In this document: positions 43,045-52,378 of the stretch, piece by piece
How positions within the stretch are numbered: the stretch's first letter is position 1
Layout: each line of letters starts with the position of its first letter
Assembly (NCBI GenBank): GCA_020635115.1
Contig: JACKAK010000007.1
Location: forward strand, 1 to 64,000
Source: Halobacteriovoraceae bacterium
Lineage (GTDB): Bacteria; Bdellovibrionota; Bacteriovoracia; Bacteriovoracales; Bacteriovoracaceae
Reading direction: 5' to 3'
DNA length: 64,000 nucleotides
Notes under the pieces: model-generated
The model's database searches: none
What the model saw: the letters and a program-made list of their open reading frames with translations, nothing else
What the model was told of the DNA's origin: nothing
Made by a program: the position numbers and the translations under genes

Positions 43045-44976
43045 ATGGATGTGAATGACTATTCTTATAGATTATCAAAAGCTCGAGAAAACTACAACGA
43101 AGCTCGAGATGAACTTAGTAAAGACTATAATGAGAGCTTAAAGGCAACACAGAACAGACATAATGCTGCCAAGGAAAAACAAGCTCAAAGTTTTATAAAT
43201 GCAAAAAATGATCTTGAAGAAGATTATGGTGAATCAGTTGATCGTTTCAGAGAAAAATCAACAGAAGCATTGAAAAAACAAAAAGAATTTTTAAGTAATG
43301 TTAATGAAGATCAAAAAATAGAATTTGATAGAGAAAGAAGAGATATGCGAGATACTTTTGATAGAAAGTTTCGCAATCTCCAAGATTCGTACAATATGAC
43401 TTTAAGAGATGTAGATCGAACTCACGAAGATCAAGTTGATTCAATGAGACAAAACCAAAAAGATCGTATTAAGCATTTACAAGTTAATACACAAGACAGC
43501 ATTGATGAAATAAAAAAAAATGCAGATGAGTCGATTCTATCTCAAAAAGTAACTGCCAATAAAGAAAAAAGAGACCTGATTGATCGATATCAAATTGAAA
43601 AGAAAGATTTGGTAGCTGATTCAAGTACTGGAAAAAATAAAATGAAAGCAGAATTTCAAAATCAACTAGATGATTTGAGAAGAGTTCGTGATCGACAATT
43701 AGAAGATGTAAAAGGGCATCAAGAAACAATTGTGAAAGGCCTAATGAATAGAAATGATCAAAGGGTTGATGAAATTACAGAAAATTATGATTATCTCACT
43801 GATAAAATTAATCGTAAGAACCACGAAGAAAAAATTGCATCCAATGCCGAGAATAAAATAAAATTTAAAGATCTTGAAAGGAAATTTACAACAGATCTAT
43901 CTGCCCTCAAAAGAAAAACTGATTCAATTACAAACGAGGGTGGATTTGGTGATTCAGGGAGAAGGGAAGCTATTGAAACCAAGAAAAACTATGAGGGAAA
44001 AATTGATGCTCTTAGAAATCAAATTCAAGAAATCAAATTTGCTGCAGACGATGCACTTGTAGATCAGCAGAATTCTTTTAAATCGAGTTCATTTCAACAA
44101 TCTAAAGAATTTCAGAAACAAACTGACGATGTTGCGATAGATAACTCAAAAGTTTTAAGTGAACAAACAAGCAAATCTAGAATTGATAAAGAAAAGTTAA
44201 TTGAAGATTTTAGAAAAGAACAAAATGCACAAAGTAAGTATATGACAGATACATTGGAATCTAAAGATAAGTTTGTAGATAGGCAGCTAGATGAATCACG
44301 CCGTCAATTTGCAGAAACTGTAAATGAATTAAACGAAGATAGTTTGGAGCGTTTATCAAAAATTCAAAAAGAGTATGCAACAGAGCAAACGAAGTTTGTA
44401 GAGAAGGCCAAAGTTGATGAATACAATAAACTTGAAGATCTAAAAGATAATTTTGCAGATAAAATTCAAAAAACTACTGATGCTTATGAAAAAAGGTTAC
44501 GTACTCAAGGTCAAGAAAGTGAACAAATGAGGGAGAAGTTTGAAGAAAAAATTTCTACATTGATTAATGACACAAAAAAACAACTAGAAGAATTTAAACA
44601 AATCGAAGCACAACGTCGAATTGAAATTGATCGTGAAAATTCACGAGAATCTAAAGAAAGAGAAAAAATTCACGAGGATGAACGAGAAAAAATGAGAAAA
44701 GAATATGAAACGATGGTTGTTGACACAAAAAAAGAGAATGCAAGACAAATTAATAAACTAGTCTTTAAGTATGAAGAGCAATTAAAAACAGTTAAAAAAG
44801 AAAATGAACGTGAAAAAGCTCTTATGGAAAATCAGTTTAATCAAGAATTGAGTAGAATTGAAAAAACAAATAATCTTGAACTTGAAGGACTTGAACAAAA
44901 ATATGAAGATAAACTTCAAAAACTTAAAGATTACAATGATGAACTTCAAGATAAATTATCGCAAAAATATTCATAA
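43045..44976 (+). CDS. Long coiled-coil protein of unknown function
   Basis: 643 residues, almost wholly charged and helical. I see no Pro, Cys or Trp in the whole sequence and only one Gly-containing break (NEGGFGDSGRREAIE near 300). There is no signal peptide or membrane segment. Two long coiled coils separated by this hinge are the obvious reading, giving a rod of perhaps 40-50 nm each side if fully helical (inference). Such proteins act as cytoskeletal, scaffold or chromosome-associated rods. It lies alone between a terminator and the pyruvate kinase gene, whose own promoter-like boxes follow. No family recognised. Confidence 0.7.
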   Translation: MDVNDYSYRLSKARENYNEARDELSKDYNESLKATQNRHNAAKEKQAQSFINAKNDLEEDYGESVDRFREKSTEALKKQKEFLSNVNEDQKIEFDRERRDMRDTFDRKFRNLQDSYNMTLRDVDRTHEDQVDSMRQNQKDRIKHLQVNTQDSIDEIKKNADESILSQKVTANKEKRDLIDRYQIEKKDLVADSSTGKNKMKAEFQNQLDDLRRVRDRQLEDVKGHQETIVKGLMNRNDQRVDEITENYDYLTDKINRKNHEEKIASNAENKIKFKDLERKFTTDLSALKRKTDSITNEGGFGDSGRREAIETKKNYEGKIDALRNQIQEIKFAADDALVDQQNSFKSSSFQQSKEFQKQTDDVAIDNSKVLSEQTSKSRIDKEKLIEDFRKEQNAQSKYMTDTLESKDKFVDRQLDESRRQFAETVNELNEDSLERLSKIQKEYATEQTKFVEKAKVDEYNKLEDLKDNFADKIQKTTDAYEKRLRTQGQESEQMREKFEEKISTLINDTKKQLEEFKQIEAQRRIEIDRENSRESKEREKIHEDEREKMRKEYETMVVDTKKENARQINKLVFKYEEQLKTVKKENEREKALMENQFNQELSRIEKTNNLELEGLEQKYEDKLQKLKDYNDELQDKLSQKYS

Positions 44977-44981
44977 TACTT

Positions 44982-45011
44982 TTTACCAATTAATTTGTTA
45001 TTTGTTATAAT
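44982..45011 (+). promoter_or_regulatory. Possible sigma-70-type promoter of the pyruvate kinase gene
   Basis: TTTACC (44982-44987), 18 bases, TATAAT (45006-45011), placed 27 bases before the start codon and right after the coiled-coil gene's stop. The -10 box is perfect and the -35 box weak. Confidence 0.4.
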
Positions 45012-45038
45012 ACAAACAAGAAAATTAAAGGTAGTAAA

Positions 45039-46718
45039 ATGAGAAGAGCAAAAATTGTGGCCACTTTGGGTCCATCAAGTAATTCTATTGAAATGATTGA
45101 GAAACTTATCCGAAATGGAATGAATGTTGCCAGGGTCAATATGAGTCATGGGTCGTATGACGACCACCGAAAATTAATTCAAACAATCAGATCAGCTTCT
45201 AAAAAAACAGGTTGGGAAGTTGCAATTCTTCTCGATTTACAAGGTCCAAAAATTAGAGTTGATAAACTTAGCGAAAATCTCACGTTAAAAGAAGGAGAAA
45301 CTTGGGTTATTGGTGAAACAAAGCTAAAGAAAAATTATCCTGAATATGAAAATTGTTTTATTCCTACAAATTATGAAAAATTAGTCAATGATACAGAATC
45401 TGGAATGCGAGTTTTGTTTGATGATGGACTTATAATTGCTAAAGCAATTCAAAAAGATAGAGAAGTTTTAAAAATAGAAATTATTACTGGAGGAATTTTA
45501 AAATCCAATAAAGGAATAAACTTACCCGATGCAGATGTTTCTGCTCCTAGTTTCACACAAAAAGATCGTTCAGATCTCATGTTTGGACTGGAAAACATGG
45601 TTGATTATGTTGCTCTATCTTTTGTAAGGCGCGCTTCTTGCATTCAAGAAGTCAAAGGTATTATCCATGCTCTAAAACAAAGGGTGCCAGTTGTTGCAAA
45701 GATTGAAAAACCTCAAGCAATAGATAATATCGATGAGATTATCGACGTTGCAGATGTGATTATGGTTGCCAGGGGGGACATGGGAGTTGAACTTGGAAAT
45801 CATCTTGTTCCACAAGTCCAAAAAAAGATCATTGGAAAATGTAATGATAAAGGAGTACCAGTAATTACTGCTACTCAAATGCTAGAGTCAATGATTAACA
45901 ATCCTACTCCTACTCGGGCCGAAGCTTCTGATGTTGCAAATGCAATTTGGGATGGTACAGACGCAGTGATGCTCTCGGGAGAAACTGCTGCAGGCAAGTA
46001 TCCTGTTGAGGCCGTGAAAATGATGAGCAGTATAATTATTGAGGCAGAAAGAGTCCCTAAAGAAAGACCCTATATGAGAAATATGGACTTATCTAGTGTC
46101 AATTCTGCAACAATGGTCGCAGCATCCCTCATCGCAGAGAAAACAAATGCTAAAAGAATTCTAGCAGTTACTCAAACAGGAAATTCATGTTTGAAACTTT
46201 CACGATTTCGACCTAAAACGAGTGTCTTAGGTGTGACAAATGAGATTAAAACTGTGAGGAGAATGTGCTTGATGTGGGGAGTGACACCTTTTTTATTAGA
46301 TGAATATGACGAAGATGATTCAGAATTAGAATATGAAGTGATCGAAAGGGTAAAGAAGTTTCAAGAATTAAAAAATGGTGACAAGCTTGTTATAACGAGG
46401 GGAGATGGACAATTTTTTTCTAGAGGGACTTCTAATTCCGTTCGTGTTGAAATTATTAAAGATGCAAATAAAGAATATGGATCAAACGATGATATTTTAT
46501 CGGTTGAATTTTCCAAAGGAAGAATTCTGCTAGACACAAATGTATGTGCTTCTTGTCAGAACTGTGTACAGATTTGCCCTCACCAAATATGGCAAGTAAA
46601 AGACAATGAATCTAGAGACACATATATTAAGAAAGAGAACGTTGAAAAATGCACTTTTGACATGGAATGTGTTAGAGTCTGTCCTTCTGGAGCAATTGAG
46701 ATTTCAAGTAATGATTAA
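45039..46718 (+). CDS. pyk: Pyruvate kinase with C-terminal ferredoxin-like domain
   Basis: 559 residues. Residues 1-470 are a normal pyruvate kinase: KIVATLGPSS, ARVNMSHGS, ILLDLQGPKIR, DYVALSFVR, VVAKIEKPQAI, MVARGDMGVE, the signature around TATQMLESMINNPTPTRAE, and VMLSGETAAGKYP. It converts PEP and ADP to pyruvate and ATP. After the C domain comes a ferredoxin-like tail (about 490-559): C503xxC506xxC509xxxC513P and C538xxD541xxC544xxxC548P. The first cluster motif is complete. In the second, Asp replaces the second Cys, as known for Pyrococcus ferredoxin, which still binds a cluster. A redox or oxygen-sensing role for the tail is inference. AGG lies eight bases before the ATG. Confidence 0.95.
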   Translation: MRRAKIVATLGPSSNSIEMIEKLIRNGMNVARVNMSHGSYDDHRKLIQTIRSASKKTGWEVAILLDLQGPKIRVDKLSENLTLKEGETWVIGETKLKKNYPEYENCFIPTNYEKLVNDTESGMRVLFDDGLIIAKAIQKDREVLKIEIITGGILKSNKGINLPDADVSAPSFTQKDRSDLMFGLENMVDYVALSFVRRASCIQEVKGIIHALKQRVPVVAKIEKPQAIDNIDEIIDVADVIMVARGDMGVELGNHLVPQVQKKIIGKCNDKGVPVITATQMLESMINNPTPTRAEASDVANAIWDGTDAVMLSGETAAGKYPVEAVKMMSSIIIEAERVPKERPYMRNMDLSSVNSATMVAASLIAEKTNAKRILAVTQTGNSCLKLSRFRPKTSVLGVTNEIKTVRRMCLMWGVTPFLLDEYDEDDSELEYEVIERVKKFQELKNGDKLVITRGDGQFFSRGTSNSVRVEIIKDANKEYGSNDDILSVEFSKGRILLDTNVCASCQNCVQICPHQIWQVKDNESRDTYIKKENVEKCTFDMECVRVCPSGAIEISSND

Positions 46719-46942
46719 ATACATCTTTAAATTCTCTAGTTTGAGATAATTTTTAAAATTGGTTACATTTATACTGTAATGGTTGCCTATAAAGGCAATT
46801 CAAAAATCACACCTTTGATAGTTTCTTGGTATATTTTTGTATATGGGTTTAAAAACAAGGAAGGATTGATCGAATTGATAGACTTATACATTTTACTTTT
46901 TTTAAAAAAAGCACTTCTTGTCTTATTCATTGGGTAAAAAAG

Positions 46943-47287
46943 TTAAGACTTTGGCAAATCTCTAAAGATAAAGAAAACGGCCATAATTAAACAGATTGAG
47001 GCATATGCAAAGTTTTTACTGAGAGGTACTTTCATATAAGTTAGGCAAAAAACTGCAAAAACTGTCATCGTTATGACTTCCTGAATGACTTTAAGCTGTG
47101 GAAGAGAGAAGTATTGATGTCCAATTTTGTTACCAGGGACTTGAAAGCAATATTCAAAGAAAGCTATTCCCCAGCTTATTATAATGACAAACCAAAGAGG
47201 TTTAGTGGACATATTTTTTAGATGTCCATACCAGGCCATTGTCATAAAGATATTTGATACAAGTAAAAGTCCAATTGGTTTTAACAT
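46943..47287 (-). CDS. DMT-superfamily/DUF486 small membrane protein
   Basis: 114 residues with four hydrophobic helices. PIGLLLVSNIFMTMAWYGHLK, IISWGIAFFEYCFQVPGNKIG, QYFSLPQLKVIQEVITMTVF and AYASICLIMAVFFIFRDLPK are the landmarks of DUF486, a four-helix relative of drug/metabolite transporters. The whole length fits the family. Transport substrate is unknown. It stands alone. Confidence 0.88.
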   Translation of the reverse strand: MLKPIGLLLVSNIFMTMAWYGHLKNMSTKPLWFVIIISWGIAFFEYCFQVPGNKIGHQYFSLPQLKVIQEVITMTVFAVFCLTYMKVPLSKNFAYASICLIMAVFFIFRDLPKS

Positions 47288-47528
47288 GATTTTTCCTTTT
47301 GGTGGACAATATTCGGACTGCTATTCTAAAATATGTTACATAACTATCTATAGATCCGAAATTAATGCAATATGTGTCCTTCCTGAGACACACCAAAAGA
47401 GCTAGCTAGGTTTGACGCACACTCTTACAATTAGCTCTCCACCGATAATTAACAATTTTAAACCTAAAAACGATATTAAAATTGATAAGATCATAAATAA
47501 TTTCGTGGGACTATAGGTTTGTTCAAGA

Positions 47529-47604
47529 TGGTGCCCTCTCGCGGAATCGAACCACGGACACAAGGATTTTCAGTCCTTTGCTCTACCGACTGAGCTAAGA
47601 GGGC
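47529..47604 (-). tRNA. tRNA-Phe (GAA)
   Basis: On the - strand a complete cloverleaf: acceptor GCCCTCT/AGAGGGC, D-arm GCTC..GAGC, anticodon arm AAGGA-CTGAAAA-TCCTT with anticodon GAA, T-arm CGTGG-TTCGATT-CCGCG. CCA is encoded (47529-47531). Confidence 0.96.
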
Positions 47605-47631
47605 ATAAACTCTATTTGATTTGTGAGATGT

Positions 47632-47660
47632 AAATTAATGGTTTAAAGAGTAAACGTCAA
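47632..47660 (-). promoter_or_regulatory. Probable promoter of tRNA-Phe
   Basis: On the - strand TTGACG (47660-47655), 17 bases, TAATTT (47637-47632), about 28 bases upstream of the tRNA 5' end. The -35 box is near consensus. Confidence 0.5.
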
Positions 47661-47704
47661 ATTAAAACTGTAACTTTTTTATTAAATTATATATCCTCAT
47701 ACCT

Positions 47705-48475
47705 ATGACAATTAAATTAAAAAAAATAGATCTCAATTTGCGCACATGGACAACTTCCGCTTTCATTTTTTCCCCTTCAGAGGAAGTTGAACATAAAAAA
47801 ACTCTTGCAATAATGACACATGGTTATACATCTCATAAGGGGTCTATTCTAAACTGGCCAACAAGACTTGCAGAAGAAGGAATTTCTTCAGTGCTATTTG
47901 ATTTGCCAGGTCATTATCTTGGCAGTTCAAACGAAGTTGAAGACTTTAGTGAATTTACTGAACATGTTCACAAGTTTTTTAATATTGCTTACAAACGTTT
48001 TATTGAGCAATCAAATTCAAATATTACTCAACTTGTTTTATGCGGGCACTCACTTGGCGCTCTTTTGAGTCTAAAGGCACTCCAACTCGAAGAATTTGAG
48101 ACAATGAACAAATACAGTATTTGTGTTGGACTTGGAAGTGCCCCAGAGAAGGATACGCATATTTTTAATACTTCTTTTTATAAAAGTACTTTGAATATTA
48201 GATCTCAACTTGTTTCTCCACAAATTCACCCTGATTTAGTTTTTCCTTGGATAAAAAATGAAAAAGAAAATATTAATCTTTCTAATCAAAAAGTAATTTT
48301 GATAACAGGACAAGATGACTTAGTTGTCCCAGAAGATGGAACAGAAAAGTTTGCAAAGATCTTACAAGAACAAGGAAATAGTATACAGGTTCTTCGTCCA
48401 AGTAAACTTCCACATCACCAACCTGAACTTGCAAGTGGACACATTAAGTCAGCTGTTATTAAGAATCTAAATTAA
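47705..48475 (+). CDS. Alpha/beta-hydrolase-fold protein
   Basis: 256 residues, cytoplasmic. The oxyanion stretch MTHGYTSHKGSILNWP, the nucleophile elbow LCGHSLGALLSL, the acid in ILITGQDDLVVPEDG, and a late histidine-rich LPHHQPELASGH show a full catalytic triad in family order. It is related to acyl-glycerol lipases and similar small esterases. The substrate cannot be inferred. Its 3' end overlaps the converging queG gene by 17 bases. Confidence 0.82.
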   Translation: MTIKLKKIDLNLRTWTTSAFIFSPSEEVEHKKTLAIMTHGYTSHKGSILNWPTRLAEEGISSVLFDLPGHYLGSSNEVEDFSEFTEHVHKFFNIAYKRFIEQSNSNITQLVLCGHSLGALLSLKALQLEEFETMNKYSICVGLGSAPEKDTHIFNTSFYKSTLNIRSQLVSPQIHPDLVFPWIKNEKENINLSNQKVILITGQDDLVVPEDGTEKFAKILQEQGNSIQVLRPSKLPHHQPELASGHIKSAVIKNLN

Positions 48476-49475
48476 GAGCTTTGATATTTTTGAGAATTCC
48501 TACTCTTCCCGTTCTTTCAAGAGGGGTATTTTTGAAAATTCTTCTAAATTCTCGATTACTAATGTTTTCCAACCAGTCAATGACATTGGGAATTTCAGGT
48601 GTAAGAAGATATTTATGGATATTTTTTGTTTCGTTACTATTACTGAAATCATACATTTCTGAAATATTTTCATTCCTTAGAAGACGTTTATTCCATGGAC
48701 ATACTTCTTGGCAAATATCACATCCAAAAAATGCACCATTAGAATGATTATAACCCTGAGGAGGTTCAACATCTTTAAAAATTTCAATAGTAAAAGTACT
48801 GATGCAAATAGAAGAATCGATAGTCCTGGTTAATGGATCAATCGCTAAAGTGGGACAAGCACAGATGCATCTGGTACATTGCCCACAATGATCAGGTTCA
48901 TTTTTTTGTTCAACTTCAATCTCGATATTAAGAATTATTCCACCTAAAATTTGAAAACTACCTTTCTTTTTTGAAATTAACATCGAATTTTTTCCAAACC
49001 AACCTAACCCCGCCTGATATGCAAAATCTCTTTCAAGAACAGGTGATGTATCTAAAGTTAACTTGCATTCAAGTCCACGGATTGACTTTGATAACAATTG
49101 CATTATTTCCGTAAGATAACTTTTCACAATTTGATGGTAATCTAGACCTTTGAATCCTAGAGTATATGAAGAAATTTTTAAACCATTTGAATCTTTAGAA
49201 TGATTAAAATTATTTAATTTATGCTTGTCGATTGAATAATCGAAAGCAAACATTAATACGCTTTTGGCATCAGGAAAGATTTCCTTAAGTGATTTACGTT
49301 TATCTTTTCTTTCATCACTCAAATATTTTAATGGGCCATGCTTGTTTTCACTAATCCAATTTTCAAATCTATTATAAGATATTGGAATATGGTTGTTTGC
49401 AATTCCCCAATCTGATATGAATTCGTTGGTTTCAATATAAGGTTGTATAATTTGTGCAATTAACTCTTTGTTCAT
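48459..49475 (-). CDS. queG: Epoxyqueuosine reductase QueG
   Basis: 338 residues. It catalyses the last step of queuosine formation in tRNA, reducing epoxyqueuosine with cobalamin and two 4Fe-4S clusters. The cobalamin-binding N-terminal half has LMFAFDYSI and LDTSPVLERDFAYQAGLGWF with GKNSMLISKKKGSF. The cluster motifs are HCGQCTRCICACPTLAI and FGCDICQEVCPWNKR. Both are complete. This makes cobalamin a cofactor in this organism, which fits the riboswitch-like element at 37.6 kb. Confidence 0.95.
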   Translation of the reverse strand: MNKELIAQIIQPYIETNEFISDWGIANNHIPISYNRFENWISENKHGPLKYLSDERKDKRKSLKEIFPDAKSVLMFAFDYSIDKHKLNNFNHSKDSNGLKISSYTLGFKGLDYHQIVKSYLTEIMQLLSKSIRGLECKLTLDTSPVLERDFAYQAGLGWFGKNSMLISKKKGSFQILGGIILNIEIEVEQKNEPDHCGQCTRCICACPTLAIDPLTRTIDSSICISTFTIEIFKDVEPPQGYNHSNGAFFGCDICQEVCPWNKRLLRNENISEMYDFSNSNETKNIHKYLLTPEIPNVIDWLENISNREFRRIFKNTPLERTGRVGILKNIKALNLDS

Positions 49476-49622
49476 TATGCATAGATAGAACCTTTAATTT
49501 TAAAATTCAAGTATATATAAATAAAATAAAATGAATCACAGAAATATTTATGGCCTATCACATTATATCTAGATATAGAGGGTCAATTCACTTAGTATTT
49601 TAGAACTTCTAGAGAGGATCAA

Positions 49623-52238
49623 ATGCAAAATATCATTCGAATTTTTCTTATATGTATTGTTCTATTTACAACAAAAAATACTTTTGCTCAGTGGAATGCC
49701 AAAGACATTCTTCCTCCAATTACAGTTATCGGAGAGGGGAGTGAGTCCAATGATAGACATTTCAAAAACATATATAAAAAAATGGAAACAACTATAAATC
49801 ATTGGAAACAAAGAGGTCTGGCCAAACCAGAGAAATTAGAAGGAATTTATGCAATTTCAAGTTATGAAAATATATCCCTTATACAATTTTTACAAATTTT
49901 AAATCCTACTATTCCTGATATTAAGGCCCATATTGAAAAACAATATAGTGATCTTGATGAGACTCAGTTAATGGACATTATAAAGCATGTTGTTGCCATT
50001 CTTAATAAAAAAAATAAAAAAGGCAAACACAAAAAACATATCCTAGAATTCAGTAAGTTCACTCAGAAAGTTATTGAAAAATATAAAGTAGAAAATGATG
50101 TTGATTTACAGAGGATTAAAGATTCAATTTTTGATTTATATGCCATGTTTAGATATGGACATTCAGTGAATAATTTTCATGAGGCCATTCAACAAGATCT
50201 CTCAATGAAAGAGATTATTGAAAATAATAAATCAGAGTTTCCTAATTTTGATAATGCCTACTATGGAAAATTTTATAAACTCGACTTATTGGATATTTTA
50301 TATAAAAAATCTGAAATCATTAATTACACTTCAAAGGACGGTTTTCAATCTCAATCCTTTAGACTTTCTGAAATTGAACCAGAACAAGTTTTCAAAATGA
50401 ACTCTTTAATGTCTTCTTCACAACTATTATCTCATAGACTAGTTTTACTTCCTCTTAGAACTCAAAAATCTTCCGATGATGATGTGAACTCTTTTTCCGA
50501 TTACACAATTGCAGATCATGAATTTGCCCACCATCTCAATACAAGTCTTTCTAAAGGAGGGTTATTGAATCATCAGATTGATGAGGTTATGGCCGATTAT
50601 TTACAGGCAGTTCCACACGGAAACCCCATTGTAGGAAGAGAATTTGCACAAGCTTCAGATTATATCCTTGACCGACTTTCATTTAGTTCTAAAGAAACTC
50701 CATTTCAGATCCTCCATAATTACGATAAATTGGCCAGTAAAGGATATTTAAGAAATCTTCAAAAAGAAGTTACATTCAATGATCTAAATCGAAAATTTTT
50801 AATGACCAATAACTATGAAGGGGGAGACCCTTTAAGGTACATGCTTTGGGAGTTAAGACACTTTGGTGAACTCAATCAAGAGCAAAAAGATGCTTTTGAT
50901 GGGATAATTCTAAAAGCAAATACTACATTTTCAAAATTGCCATTAGTAATACCACATTCAACGAGCATAATATTGGCCATTAGAGATTCATTTATTCAAT
51001 TTAAAATTTATCTTAGAGCTATGGAAATTGAAAAAGAGAGCAAGCTTGTAGATAAAGAGAGAAAAAATTCGAAAGTTCCATTAAGACCAGTAAATTTTGA
51101 AACGGCAAAGATTATGGCCATACAAGAATTTGAGAAAAAAGAATCTGATTGGAAGAAAAACAAGAAAAAATATTTTAAGAAGTATAGATTATTTAATCGA
51201 AAATCAATAGCCGCTGATTATATTAATTCTGAATATATTAGGGTTCTTTACAGAGAAGCTCAAAAGGCATCTAGACCTGATCTTGCAAAAAAAATAAGAG
51301 AATTCTCTGAAATCATTACCAATTCAAAGGCCCTAAAAATTAATTTTTTGGGGGATGAAAATGAACTTATTTTTTCTAGAAGTTTTCTTTCAAGATTAAA
51401 TCCTCTTACAAGAATTCATTTGAGAAAGACTGTTAAAAAATTAAAAAAATTATCTAAAAAAATTAATGAGTTAAAATTGAAAGATTCACTGTCTTTAAAA
51501 GAAAGGGGAAAACTTGAGAAATTATTTAAAATTTATAGTTTAAATTTGTCAAAAATAGGAGAGTTTGAAAGAACAGGAAGCAGTTTTAGTTTGTTCTTTC
51601 CTCATGCTTTTTCAAGAGCAATGCTGTTATTAGGAAAAACAACTTCTTTGGCCTTTAAATTGGCCATATTTCCGTTTCAAATGTTAAGATCACATTTTAG
51701 TAGAGAATTTATTTGGGATAAGGTTGATAAGGTCGTTAAATATAAGGAAACATCAAAATATTTTATTCCTTTACCCAATGAATATAATCAAGAAGACATC
51801 GATCTTAGAATTAAGTTCAATGAAATGGAAAATAAAGCTTCTCGGAAACATGCTATAAATATTCCGAACCTTTTAAAAACAGATTCAACTAAAATTGAAC
51901 AATTTATTAAAGACAAATCATTAGAGTCTAATATTGGCGAATACACTGCATTTACCCTTTATGGTAAGGCCAGCTCTACCTCACTTTTTCTTATTACTCA
52001 AAGAAATACAAATAATGAAATAGATATCTATATAGAACAAGCACAAAATGATATCTGGATGGATGTTGTACTTAACATATTTGCTTTTAATCAAAATAGA
52101 AGCTTCATTGTACCAAGACTCAGCAATGAATTGGCCCATATCACAAATGCATTTAAAGTTGATCATCGTAAAAAGACTAAAACTGAACGTATCGTTAGTT
52201 TCTGTCAGATGATTTTGATGGGTAGACGCTCCATTTAA
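49623..52238 (+). CDS. Secreted protein with a zinc-peptidase-like HExxH motif
   Basis: 871 residues with a signal peptide (MQNIIRIFLICIVLFTTKNTFAQ). Around residue 297 there is the sequence IADHEFAHHLNTS, an HExxHH motif, and about 25 residues later IDEVMADYLQAVPHG with a Glu/Asp pair, as in zincin-type metallopeptidases. The N- and C-terminal parts are rich in Lys and helices and are not recognised. A hydrophobic segment around 665-690 (MLLLGKTTSLAFKLAIFPFQ) may be membrane-associated. An AGAGGATC site precedes the ATG. Peptidase activity is an inference from the motif; for a predator it could be a secreted hydrolase. Confidence 0.6.
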   Translation: MQNIIRIFLICIVLFTTKNTFAQWNAKDILPPITVIGEGSESNDRHFKNIYKKMETTINHWKQRGLAKPEKLEGIYAISSYENISLIQFLQILNPTIPDIKAHIEKQYSDLDETQLMDIIKHVVAILNKKNKKGKHKKHILEFSKFTQKVIEKYKVENDVDLQRIKDSIFDLYAMFRYGHSVNNFHEAIQQDLSMKEIIENNKSEFPNFDNAYYGKFYKLDLLDILYKKSEIINYTSKDGFQSQSFRLSEIEPEQVFKMNSLMSSSQLLSHRLVLLPLRTQKSSDDDVNSFSDYTIADHEFAHHLNTSLSKGGLLNHQIDEVMADYLQAVPHGNPIVGREFAQASDYILDRLSFSSKETPFQILHNYDKLASKGYLRNLQKEVTFNDLNRKFLMTNNYEGGDPLRYMLWELRHFGELNQEQKDAFDGIILKANTTFSKLPLVIPHSTSIILAIRDSFIQFKIYLRAMEIEKESKLVDKERKNSKVPLRPVNFETAKIMAIQEFEKKESDWKKNKKKYFKKYRLFNRKSIAADYINSEYIRVLYREAQKASRPDLAKKIREFSEIITNSKALKINFLGDENELIFSRSFLSRLNPLTRIHLRKTVKKLKKLSKKINELKLKDSLSLKERGKLEKLFKIYSLNLSKIGEFERTGSSFSLFFPHAFSRAMLLLGKTTSLAFKLAIFPFQMLRSHFSREFIWDKVDKVVKYKETSKYFIPLPNEYNQEDIDLRIKFNEMENKASRKHAINIPNLLKTDSTKIEQFIKDKSLESNIGEYTAFTLYGKASSTSLFLITQRNTNNEIDIYIEQAQNDIWMDVVLNIFAFNQNRSFIVPRLSNELAHITNAFKVDHRKKTKTERIVSFCQMILMGRRSI

Positions 52239-52378
52239 GCGGAATACTTGACTTGATTGTGCTTGGACAATACTCTTTATAAAATATTTGTTTCTGTATT
52301 TTATTTCAATTTTTTGTATTTTAAATCTCTGTCTTATTGATAAAATATCTCTATATTATTTAAATAATGAGGAAAATA

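Noticed and set aside
46778..46800. Hairpin TTGCCT-ATAA-AGGCAA as terminator of the pyruvate kinase gene
   Set aside because: The stem is perfect but only six pairs and no T-run follows on either strand, so it is not reported as a terminator.
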